Below, in pieces: positions 1 through 5,584 of a stretch of DNA of 9,206 nucleotides. Within the stretch, counting starts at the first letter, position 1; every line of letters starts with the position of its first letter. Below the pieces are notes generated by a model. It was not told the origin of the DNA. It was given only the letters and a program-made list of their open reading frames with translations, and ran no database searches. A program made the position numbers and the translations under genes. The DNA is from a bacterium (lineage in GTDB: Bacteria; Verrucomicrobiota; Kiritimatiellia; UBA8416). The stretch covers positions 1 to 9,206 of the forward strand of contig JAIFLS010000085.1 in NCBI GenBank assembly GCA_020048935.1, written 5' to 3'.

Positions 1-449
1 GCTTTCCGCTCCGGAGTCGGATCAGATGCGTATAAGGCCCATTGAAACAGAATCATGGGATCATCAGGAAAACGCTTGAGCGCCTCCTCCAGATAGGATT
101 TGTCTTTGCTCACACGAAACGCCTGAAAGAGGCTGCGAGCATCACGGCTGCGCCGTGTTAGGTAGTCAGACAGGTGTTGTCGGTCCTTCGCCGCCACAGG
201 CTCCGACGGTTTCGCCAAGCCGCTTTCCTCCGGTCGCGGCACCGACGCCGGTGCAGTCGCAGAGACGTTCTCGGGCACGCGAGCAATCGGAACCGCTTTG
301 CGTGTGAAGGCCACAGGTTGGGCGGCAGGATTGCCGGGCACATCCAGCGATCGATCTCTCGCCGGTGTATCGCCGGTGTTCCGCGTAATCCACAGCAACG
401 CAACCACTGCCAATGCGGTCGCTCCCAATATCAATAGATGTTTTCGCAT
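1..449 (-). CDS. Partial gene (5' part): membrane-anchored or exported protein, possibly TPR-like
   Basis: I read this frame directly from the sequence. It opens with ATG at 449-447 and stays open for 149 codons to the window edge, so the 3' end is missing. The protein begins MRKHLLILGATALAVVALLW, a basic start followed by a hydrophobic stretch of about 17 residues, so it is either a signal peptide or a signal anchor. Residues about 25-85 are rich in Pro, Ala, Val and Glu and look like a disordered linker. From about residue 90 the sequence turns helical, with SYLEEALKRFPDDPMILFQW at about 118-137, which resembles a tetratricopeptide-type helix-turn-helix. That reading rests on pattern only. 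The start is supported by GGGGAG about 9 bases upstream. Oddly, the ATG lies inside the core (GTTATGC) of the adjacent attC-like site, so the ribosome binding site belongs to that site. Function unknown. The open frame, the hydrophobic N-terminus and coding-like composition make a real gene likely. Confidence 0.72.
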   Translation of the reverse strand, partial: MRKHLLILGATALAVVALLWITRNTGDTPARDRSLDVPGNPAAQPVAFTRKAVPIARVPENVSATAPASVPRPEESGLAKPSEPVAAKDRQHLSDYLTRRSRDARSLFQAFRVSKDKSYLEEALKRFPDDPMILFQWALYASDPTPERK

Positions 450-515
450 AACTTCATTCTCCCCGAACGCTCCGGTTCAGCGGCGGCCGTACGCCGTCCG
501 CTGAACCGGTTATGC
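446..515 (-). other. attC-like integron recombination site downstream of the DUF1801 gene
   Basis: On the minus strand the site opens with GCATAAC (515-509) and closes with GTTATGC (452-446), an exactly complementary pair matching the R''/R' core layout (AAC...GTT) of integron attC sites. Between them lies a perfect 12-base inverted repeat, CCGGTTCAGCGG at 472-483 and its complement at 498-509, with a 14-base loop. The 10-base string GTCGCATAAC at its start (518-509) is the exact complement of GTTATGCGAC, which opens the DUF1801 cassette at 941-932; integron cassettes are expected to show this relation. It is not a textbook site: the stem abuts R'' directly but is 19 bases from R', so the canonical L''/L' spacing is not met. 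An alternative right core at GCGTTCGGGG (470-461) would make a 54-base site but is a poorer match. It starts 7 bases after the DUF1801 stop codon. Confidence 0.6.
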
Positions 516-524
516 GACGAGTCC

Positions 525-899
525 TCATCCCTGCAACTGGGATAGCCTCAACTTCACCATCTCGATGACCAGTGCCTTGGGGATTGGCTTGTTCAATGGG
601 AACTGGACTGAACCCTTGGCGAACTTGTACCCCGCAAGCCGATCGGCGAATGCGTCTATGACGTCGGGGTGGGGATAGAAGCCAACATGCTTGGGATACC
701 CGGCGATCATGATCTGCTTGTCCCGCTTCCCCCCCTGGGCCAAGGCAAACGCTGGGATGTTGTAGTTCATCAGTTCGGACACCCCGGGTGCTGCCCGCCA
801 GATGCATGAGCGCAATTCCTCAAGTGCGCGCTGTGTTTCCGGAGGTTGGGTGGCGATGTACGTATCCACTTCCTTCGACCTGCCTACTTCACTGGCCAT
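525..899 (-). CDS. YdhG-like / DUF1801 domain protein
   Basis: A 124-residue soluble protein that fits the DUF1801/YdhG (iron-chaperone-like fold) family over its whole length. Visible signatures are VDTYIATQPP near residue 11, AAPGVSELMNYNIPAF at about 36-51, HVGFYPHP at 71-78 and GYKFAKGSVQFPLNKPIP at 90-107, in the usual family order. The biochemical role of the family is poorly defined, so no reaction is assigned. The start at ATG 899-897 is preferred because GGAGG lies 5 bases upstream. An in-frame ATG at 938-936 would add 13 residues (MRQGETDAVLEAT) but begins inside the recombination core GTTATGC and lacks a site for ribosomes. The gene sits alone between two attC-like sites, and DUF1801-type small proteins are plausible cassette cargo. 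No transmembrane segment or signal peptide is seen. The family call is firm; the cassette status is inference. Confidence 0.85.
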   Translation of the reverse strand: MASEVGRSKEVDTYIATQPPETQRALEELRSCIWRAAPGVSELMNYNIPAFALAQGGKRDKQIMIAGYPKHVGFYPHPDVIDAFADRLAGYKFAKGSVQFPLNKPIPKALVIEMVKLRLSQLQG

Positions 900-934
900 T
901 GTCGCCTCCAGAACAGCGTCCGTTTCCCCTTGTC

Positions 935-989
935 GCATAACGTGCCTTTGAGGCGCGGCCTATTGGACGTCGCCTCGGACGGGTTGTTC
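935..989 (-). other. attC-like integron recombination site downstream of the small exported-protein gene
   Basis: A 55-base element with near-canonical attC layout on the minus strand: R'' GAACAAC (989-983), 5-base spacer, L'' CGAGGCG (977-971), 15-base centre, L' CGCCTCA (955-949), 7-base spacer, R' GTTATGC (941-935). L'' and L' pair over 6 of 7 positions, and the R cores pair at 5 of 7, including the invariant AAC/GTT. A70-type unpaired base (position 970) next to L'' could be an extrahelical base, a feature attC sites use to choose the recombining strand. Size and spacing agree with short attC sites. R' departs from the GTTRRRY consensus at one position. The site begins 18 bases after the stop of the upstream gene and its G/TT crossover would fall between 941 and 940. 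Confidence 0.65.
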
Positions 990-1007
990 GATTTCTTCCG
1001 GTCCGTT

Positions 1008-1457
1008 CTATTCTTGGTTGAAGCCAGGAATCGACGGTGAGCCTTCCCATGGCTCACGTGGTGTCCAAGGAAGCACTCCTTCGTCTGGCTCGGTGTTCTC
1101 AAGGAAGAAGACCCTCACCTCGGAATTCGTCTCGATCTGGATGTAAATCCTGCCCCGAAAGGTCTGGGGAGAGGGTGGATCTAGCTGCACGGTGCGTGTA
1201 ACCATGTCCCCGCCTTGGCGAGTCCATCTCATTCTGACTGTTTTAGGCGAATTCGGCTCGATGCGTGTTTTGCGAGCCGCGGAATGTGGATCAATTGAGG
1301 ACGCTGCGTAGAGCACGGCCTCCTCAGATTCCACTGTGACGTTCGTCACTGTATAGCTGCAGGCGTTGGCAACAATCAGGAAAGGAGTATGTCCGGCCGT
1401 TATACAACCTCCACCAATTGCCGTACATGTGATGGCGAGCAGGATCTTCAGTCGCAT
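1008..1457 (-). CDS. Small exported protein, possible lipoprotein, unknown function
   Basis: A 149-residue protein that I do not recognise. It begins MRLKILLAITCTAIGGGC: two basic residues, a hydrophobic core and a cysteine at position 18. The context IGGGC is only a rough lipobox because position -3 is Gly rather than Leu, so it may be a lipoprotein or simply be cleaved by signal peptidase I. The mature part is rich in Val, Thr, Arg and alternating polar/hydrophobic residues (for example YTVTNVTVESEEAVLY at about 35-50, and GRIYIQIETNSEVRVFFLE near 101-119), suggesting a small beta-sandwich. The C-terminus (from about 125) is rich in Pro, Glu and Trp and probably flexible. ATG at 1457-1455 is preceded by AGGT about 8 bases upstream. 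The stop is 18 bases from the attC-like site at 989-935. By eye the base composition is less GC-rich than in the housekeeping genes to the right, in keeping with acquired DNA. Confidence 0.75.
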   Translation of the reverse strand: MRLKILLAITCTAIGGGCITAGHTPFLIVANACSYTVTNVTVESEEAVLYAASSIDPHSAARKTRIEPNSPKTVRMRWTRQGGDMVTRTVQLDPPSPQTFRGRIYIQIETNSEVRVFFLENTEPDEGVLPWTPREPWEGSPSIPGFNQE

Positions 1458-1815
1458 TGCATATTACCTAAAAACGAACAAGTCATTATGCGGATCCGAA
1501 TATCATGCCGATTGGAATGATATGCAGATTGAAGCAGAATTTATCACCCATCAGAATGGTAAGCAACTGGAATTGTTTGTTGGCATTACGGCCAATGCTT
1601 TTATAACAGTAAAGACCCGGTGTGGAATCGGACGGGATTGGCCATGGCGGCGGAGAGGATGGCAAGAAAGGTGACTATTCCCCGTTCTGGGGAACGGATG
1701 GCATTTCTTGTCTCTTGACATCCGCTTGTCTAATGGATGACCCCAATGTCTTCCTACATCAAGGATGTCCCCGCCACCCACTGGGCCATGGGCGATACCC
1801 TGCTCGGTTGACCAG
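1458..1815. other. Gene-free stretch of 358 bases with small inverted repeats
   Basis: No convincing gene is seen on either strand; the short open frames here have no family-like features and no good ribosome binding sites. Two inverted repeats are visible. ATATCAT (1500-1506) pairs with ATGATAT (1517-1523) around a 10-base loop. CCGTTC (1682-1687) pairs with GAACGG (1692-1697) around a 4-base loop, in competition with TTCCCC/GGGGAA (1678-1683/1689-1694). The second lies downstream of the beta-barrel gene but lacks a T-run right after it, so a terminator call is not supported. TTGTTCG at 1481-1475 (minus strand) may mark the left end of the first cassette. The region would be where an attI site or array boundary should lie, but I cannot identify one. 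Confidence 0.5.
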
Positions 1816-2844
1816 CTACATCGGAATCACAAGCCGAACTGTGACATAGGGACTTTCGGCGAAGTCCAGCCGGCTGTCAGAACTCTCATCCCCAAGGCTG
1901 TCCCCCATGAAGTAGCGCCGGTCAAACGCATAACCACCCAGCGCCTGGAGTGAACAATCACGAAATAGCCGGATGGCAAACCCCGCCTCCACACGCTCTT
2001 CCGCCGTAATCAACCGATCACTCGCAGATTGCCCGGATTTCTCATACGGCACCACCGCTGCAACCGGAACCTCCTCGGTCACATCTTCTGAAAGCGTATA
2101 GGCGTTAGCACTCGACCGGAAGGCCCCCAACAACGCCACACGCTCGGTCACTTCATATCTCACAGCGGCCGCAACCGTGGGCGCCGGAGTCACGCTCACG
2201 GTGGCCGTCAACCCGTCACCAGACGTCCAGCGCACCCGCGTGTACGGAAAACCAATCAGGGCTTTCAACTGGTCATTCGGACACCACAAGTACGCCACCC
2301 CCGGCAGCGGGGCCTTGCCAAACTGCAAACGATCACTCGCGTAACTCAAATGAAACAGCCAGGCATCCTGCTCACGCGACGGATGCATATAGAAAAGGCT
2401 CACCCCGGCCTTGACCGCATCGGTCCCGCCCAACGGTGCGTCACTCGCCGATCCCAGCGTAGCGCCGCACCCCGCCGCCTGCCGATCCGCAAGCGTATGG
2501 CGATAGTTCACCCCCACCTGAAGGTCATACAAATCTGCCGGCAACATCAGGTCGGTACCCGGAATTGCAGGGGTCTGCGTGTGATGCGTCCGCTCACCCT
2601 GGGCTTGTCCCGTGACCCTGTCATCCGCATCGCTCCACAGAGGCGTCTTGCCCGAGACCCCGATCTTCGAAATCCCCGGATCATCACCCGACTCAGGATA
2701 CTTGGTATACTGACCCGCCAAGGTAGCCTTCGCCCCCGCCGCCACTGGATCGGTGAAATCCGCACCCTCAAAAGGTTCCACGCCAGCAGATACGAACCCG
2801 GCAAACCCCGTCAACAACACACAAATGAAAACAAATCTATTCAC
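1816..2844 (-). CDS. Secreted protein, probable outer-membrane beta-barrel, unknown function
   Basis: A 342-residue protein starting at GTG 2844-2842, chosen because GGAGGTG lies 7 bases upstream; the same frame runs far further upstream without a stop, but that part overlaps ymdB and reads as its shadow. The N-terminus MNRFVFICVLLTGFAGFVSA is a clear signal peptide, with probable cleavage after Ala20. The rest has many alternating hydrophobic/polar stretches ending in aromatic or aliphatic residues, for example KAGVSLFYMH, LFHLSYASDRL, RYEVTERVALLGAF and, at the end, PYVTVRLVIPM. This is the texture of a transmembrane beta-barrel. The layout (a modelled GFPYTRVRW-type strand, then a late SDSRLDF segment before the final strand) reminds me of uncharacterised outer-membrane families such as DUF6268, but I cannot confirm that. 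It lies 89 bases downstream of ymdB and may be co-transcribed with it. There is no evidence for a substrate or partner. Confidence 0.72.
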   Translation of the reverse strand: MNRFVFICVLLTGFAGFVSAGVEPFEGADFTDPVAAGAKATLAGQYTKYPESGDDPGISKIGVSGKTPLWSDADDRVTGQAQGERTHHTQTPAIPGTDLMLPADLYDLQVGVNYRHTLADRQAAGCGATLGSASDAPLGGTDAVKAGVSLFYMHPSREQDAWLFHLSYASDRLQFGKAPLPGVAYLWCPNDQLKALIGFPYTRVRWTSGDGLTATVSVTPAPTVAAAVRYEVTERVALLGAFRSSANAYTLSEDVTEEVPVAAVVPYEKSGQSASDRLITAEERVEAGFAIRLFRDCSLQALGGYAFDRRYFMGDSLGDESSDSRLDFAESPYVTVRLVIPM

Positions 2845-2851
2845 CAAAAAA

Positions 2852-2858
2852 CACCTCC
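2852..2858 (-). promoter_or_regulatory. Ribosome binding site fixing the GTG start of the beta-barrel gene
   Basis: GGAGGTG on the minus strand, 7 bases before GTG at 2844. It is a near-perfect anti-16S match and directly precedes a signal peptide, which together settle the start of a gene whose open frame otherwise extends over 600 bases further upstream. Confidence 0.85.
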
Positions 2859-2933
2859 GTAATTCAAGGTTTTTGGAATCTCGCCTCTTACAGCGCACGT
2901 CTTCTGCGTCTTTACTATGTCTACCTGAAGGAC

Positions 2934-3734
2934 TCAGCGGAACGCGTTCTGCGCGGGGCCGGACATGCCTTCGCGTACACGTTCGATGCGCTTGGCGCGG
3001 CCGGTCTTGTCGTCGATGTCGATGATGGCTCCCTCCAGCAGCGCATCGCCGTTCGCCATATCGAACTTGCCGGGCATACCGGTCAGGAACGTGCCCATCA
3101 CGGCCTTGAGGTCCCGTCCGATGGCTGAATCCTTGACCCCGCTCATCCCCAGGTCGGTCAGGTAGGCCGTTCCGCCGGGCAGGATGACCTCGTCGGACGT
3201 CTGCACATGGGTATGCGTGCCGACCACCGCGCTGACGCGCCCGTCGAGATAGCGGCCCAGCACGATCTTCTCCGATGTTGCCTCGGCATGGAAATCCACC
3301 AGCCGGATGCGTCCATCGGGAGGACTGGCAAGCAGGGCATCCGCCGCGCGGAAGGGGCAATCGACCGGCTTCATGAATACCCGCCCGATCAGCGAAACGA
3401 CCGTGACCGGGCCATGCGGTGTCGGCACGGTGACCACGCCATGGCCCGGGCAGCCCGGCGCGAAGTTCAACGGACGCAGGATCCGGGGCTCGGCATTGGC
3501 GCACGGCACGAATTCCTTCTGGTCCCAGGCGTGATCGCCCAGCGTGATCACATCCGCCCCCGCCTCGAACAGTTCGTGCGCCACCTTGACCGTGATGCCT
3601 TTGCCGCCAGCGGCATTCTCGGCATTGACGACCACAAAGTCAACCCCCGCCCCGCGCCGCAGCCGTGCCGCGACCTGGGCTAACACCAGCCGCCCGGGAC
3701 CGCCAACCAGATCTCCCACCATCAGAACTTTCAA
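2934..3734 (-). CDS. ymdB: YmdB-like metallophosphoesterase (TIGR00282 family)
   Basis: A 266-residue calcineurin-like phosphoesterase of the YmdB family, which hydrolyses cyclic nucleotides/2',3'-cyclic phosphates with a two-metal centre and in Bacillus is linked to RNase Y activity. Motifs in order, numbered from the chosen start: GDLVGGPGR (Asp8), VVVNAENAAGGKG (Glu39, Asn40), TLGDHAWDQKE (Asp67, His68), DFHAEATSEK (His149, Glu151) and VVGTHTHVQTSDE (His174, His176), then TAYLTDLGMSG. The usual Asn of the G-N-H motif is Asp here. The start is TTG at 3734-3732: it gives the family N-terminus (M-KVLMVGD) and has AGGGAG 6 bases upstream. A TTG at 3788 would add 18 residues (MCGCREQKNVEVIVRERS) with no family match. 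It follows rny on the same strand after a 218-base gap, the conserved rny-ymdB pairing. Length is normal and the gene looks intact. Confidence 0.92.
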   Translation of the reverse strand: MKVLMVGDLVGGPGRLVLAQVAARLRRGAGVDFVVVNAENAAGGKGITVKVAHELFEAGADVITLGDHAWDQKEFVPCANAEPRILRPLNFAPGCPGHGVVTVPTPHGPVTVVSLIGRVFMKPVDCPFRAADALLASPPDGRIRLVDFHAEATSEKIVLGRYLDGRVSAVVGTHTHVQTSDEVILPGGTAYLTDLGMSGVKDSAIGRDLKAVMGTFLTGMPGKFDMANGDALLEGAIIDIDDKTGRAKRIERVREGMSGPAQNAFR

Positions 3735-3740
3735 ACTTCG

Positions 3741-3746
3741 CTCCCT
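3741..3746 (-). promoter_or_regulatory. Ribosome binding site fixing the TTG start of ymdB
   Basis: AGGGAG on the minus strand, 6 bases upstream of TTG 3734. No ATG or GTG at the position expected from the family N-terminus is available, so this site decides the start. Confidence 0.75.
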
Positions 3747-3789
3747 TACTATAACTTCAACGTTTTTTTGCTCCCTACACCCACACAAT

Positions 3790-3812
3790 GTCCAGTTTCG
3801 GGAAAACTGGAC
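3790..3812. repeat. Perfect hairpin, 9-base arms, upstream of ymdB
   Basis: GTCCAGTTT (3790-3798) and AAACTGGAC (3804-3812) are perfect inverted arms around a 5-base loop. It lies about 56 bases upstream of the ymdB start, within its leader. There is no T-run on the minus side, so it is not an obvious terminator. It could be a dispersed palindromic repeat or a leader structure affecting RNA stability. Confidence 0.8.
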
Positions 3813-3848
3813 CTACTGCAAAAAGTACGTTCGCCGCTGCAATGGATT

Positions 3849-3917
3849 GCCACAAAAAGCACACATTACACAAAACAAATTCTGCATTTCTTTTGTGTTT
3901 TATGTGCCTTTTGTGGC
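3849..3917. repeat. Imperfect 69-base palindromic repeat in the rny-ymdB gap
   Basis: The arms GCCACAAAAAGCACA (3849-3863) and TGTGCCTTTTGTGGC (3903-3917) are complementary at 14 of 15 positions. Inside, ACACAAAA (3868-3875) and TTTTGTGT (3891-3898) continue the palindrome after a small offset. The element is strikingly AT-rich (A/T tracts) compared with the GC-rich genes on both sides, which suggests an inserted repeat rather than local leader sequence. It starts about 36 bases downstream of the rny stop codon and could shape the 3' end of the rny transcript. Confidence 0.75.
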
Positions 3918-3952
3918 TAATTTTGTTTCCTGTTTACGTGCGCCAAGCTTCT

Positions 3953-5509
3953 TTATTTGGCGTAATCGATGCAGCGCCGCTCGCGGATCACCGTCACCCG
4001 GATCTGCCCCGGATACTTGAGTTCCGTCTCGATCTTGCGGCACATGTTGCGCGCAAGCACCATCGCCTCATTGTCATCGACCTTGTCCGGCTCGACCATG
4101 ACACGCACTTCACGCCCGGCCTGGATGGCATAACTCCGCACAACCCCCTCGAAGCTGTTGGCGATGGCCTCGAGCTTCTCCAGCCGCTTGATGTAGAGGC
4201 CTGTCGTCTCCGACCGGGCACCGAGCCGCGAACTCGATATCGCATCGGCCGCCGCGCAAAGCGGCGTATACAGCGAGGTCGATTCGATGTCCTCGTGATG
4301 CGCGGCCGCCGCGTTGATCACTTCGGGAGCCTCGGCGAAGCGTTTCAGGTAGTCGCCGCCGATCGTGGCATGGCCTCCCTCGACCTCGTGATCGAGCGCC
4401 TTGCCGATATCGTGGAAGATGCCGACCCGCCGGGCCAATTGCGGATCAAGCCCCAGCTCGCCCGCCATCACACTCATCAGATGGGCCACCTCGACCGAGT
4501 GCCGCAAAACGTTCTGCGTATAACTGGTGCGGAAGCGCAGCCGTCCCAGCGTGCGGACCAGCTCCGGGTCCACGCCCTGGATGCCGAGTTCGAACAGGGC
4601 ATCCTCGCCGGCGGTCTTCATCGTCTCCTCGACCTGCTCATGCGCCTTCTCGACCAGTTCCTCGATGCGGGCCGGATGAATGCGCCCGTCGATGATAAGC
4701 TGTTCCAGCGCCTGGCGGGCGACCTCACGACGCACGGGATCGAACCCGCTGATCACGACCGCCTCGGGGGTATCGTCGATCAGCACGCTGACGCCGGTCG
4801 CCGCCTCCAGAGCCCGGATATTGCGGCCGTCCCGCCCGATGATCCGTCCCTTCATGTCATCACTGGGCAGGGCCACCGAGGTGGTGACGATGTCGCTGGT
4901 GTGGCCGGCGGCATAGCGCTGGATCGCCTGCGAGATGATCTTGCGCGCCTCGCGCTCGGAGGTCTCGCGAGCCTGCTCCTGCGTGCGGCGGATGAGGGCC
5001 CCGATCTCGCCGTGCACATCCTGTTCAACGCGCGACATCAGCGTCTGGCGCGCCTCGTCGCGGGTCATCGCCGCCACGCGCTGCAGCGTCTCGGTCGCCT
5101 TGTCGCTCTGTAGCTTTGCCGCCGCCAGCTCGCGGGCAAGTTGCTGCTCGCGCGCCTCAATATCCGCCAGTTTCTCGTCAACCGTGTGCTCCTTGCGGTC
5201 AAGCATGGCGACCTTGCGGTCAAGGTTGTTCTCCCGCTGCGCCACACGCTCCTCGATCTGCGCCAGCTCCTTGCGTCGCGATTCTGTCGATTTCTCGAAA
5301 TCCTCGCGCGCCTTGAGCATCTCGGCCTTGGCACTGATCTTGGACTCCTTGAGCATCGCATCCGCTTCGCGTTTGGCGTCCTCCAGCAACCGTTTGGCCT
5401 GGACCTCGGTCGTGTCCGCATCGACCTTCCCCCGTATATGCCTGATCAGGTAGCCGGCCGCCCCGCCGACCAATCCTGCTATTACCCCCGTCACCAACGC
5501 TATGATCAT
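3953..5509 (-). CDS. rny: Ribonuclease Y
   Basis: A 518-residue membrane-anchored endoribonuclease that starts mRNA decay in bacteria that use RNase Y. The order of parts is complete: an N-terminal membrane helix (residues about 2-22, MIIALVTGVIAGLVGGAAGYL), a long charged coiled coil (about 30-200, rich in Glu, Lys, Arg and Ala), a KH RNA-binding domain with the GRIIGRDGRN loop at 221-230, and an HD-type metal hydrolase domain with His337 (LRHSVEVAHL), His366-Asp367 (GIFHDIGK) and the following GGHATIGGDYLKR and AAAHHEDIES segments. The C-terminal tail VTVIRERRCIDYAK is typical. The start is ATG 5509-5507 with a purine-rich GAGAGGAGAGGG about 6-15 bases upstream. Length is normal for the family. 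It lies 75 bases downstream of the cyclo-ligase gene and upstream of ymdB, the classic partner. All catalytic signatures are intact. Confidence 0.97.
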   Translation of the reverse strand: MIIALVTGVIAGLVGGAAGYLIRHIRGKVDADTTEVQAKRLLEDAKREADAMLKESKISAKAEMLKAREDFEKSTESRRKELAQIEERVAQRENNLDRKVAMLDRKEHTVDEKLADIEAREQQLARELAAAKLQSDKATETLQRVAAMTRDEARQTLMSRVEQDVHGEIGALIRRTQEQARETSEREARKIISQAIQRYAAGHTSDIVTTSVALPSDDMKGRIIGRDGRNIRALEAATGVSVLIDDTPEAVVISGFDPVRREVARQALEQLIIDGRIHPARIEELVEKAHEQVEETMKTAGEDALFELGIQGVDPELVRTLGRLRFRTSYTQNVLRHSVEVAHLMSVMAGELGLDPQLARRVGIFHDIGKALDHEVEGGHATIGGDYLKRFAEAPEVINAAAAHHEDIESTSLYTPLCAAADAISSSRLGARSETTGLYIKRLEKLEAIANSFEGVVRSYAIQAGREVRVMVEPDKVDDNEAMVLARNMCRKIETELKYPGQIRVTVIRERRCIDYAK

Positions 5510-5584
5510 CTAGTCCCTCTCCTCTCTTTATCGCCTGGCAACACAGACCGCCCGACCTGCGGGCAGTGGTATTGCAGACGTTGT

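Larger units (their letters stand above)
452..1481 (-). mobile_element. Putative two-cassette array without integrase (CALIN-like)
   Basis: Two short minus-strand genes each sit between candidate recombination cores. The proximal cassette (1481-983) holds the small exported protein gene, and the distal one (940-452, about 490 bases) holds the DUF1801-like gene. Each has the cassette plan: a short leader of 24-41 bases, one gene, its stop a few bases to about 18 bases before R'', then a palindromic site of 55-70 bases. The cassette starts, TTATGCGAC and TTGTTCG, are complementary to the R'' regions of their own sites. No tyrosine recombinase of the IntI type is visible, nor a clear attI. Clusters of attC sites lacking an integrase are a recognised class. 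The array would lie between the beta-barrel gene and the partial gene at the window start. The proposal rests on visible sequence logic; no covariance model was run. Confidence 0.55.

Noticed and set aside
1928..1934. GCATAAC inside the beta-barrel gene, on the side away from the cassettes
   Set aside because: In-frame coding sequence with no pairing L boxes or GTT core at attC spacing.
2845..3504. Long minus-strand open frame extending the beta-barrel gene upstream to 3504
   Set aside because: It overlaps ymdB in another frame and its translation is Arg/Pro/Gly-rich shadow sequence; the signal peptide and ribosome binding site set the start at 2844.
3788..5113. 441-codon plus-strand open frame opposite rny, and a 483-codon one opposite rarA (6325-7776)
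   Set aside because: Both are antisense shadows of high-GC conserved genes; their translations are His/Arg/Leu/Asp-rich with no family features, and their 5' ends are made of repeat sequence.
5550..5564. GCCCG-acctg-CGGGC hairpin in the cyclo-ligase-rny gap as a terminator
   Set aside because: Only 5 pairs and no T-run on the minus strand; the genes are 75 bases apart and probably co-transcribed.
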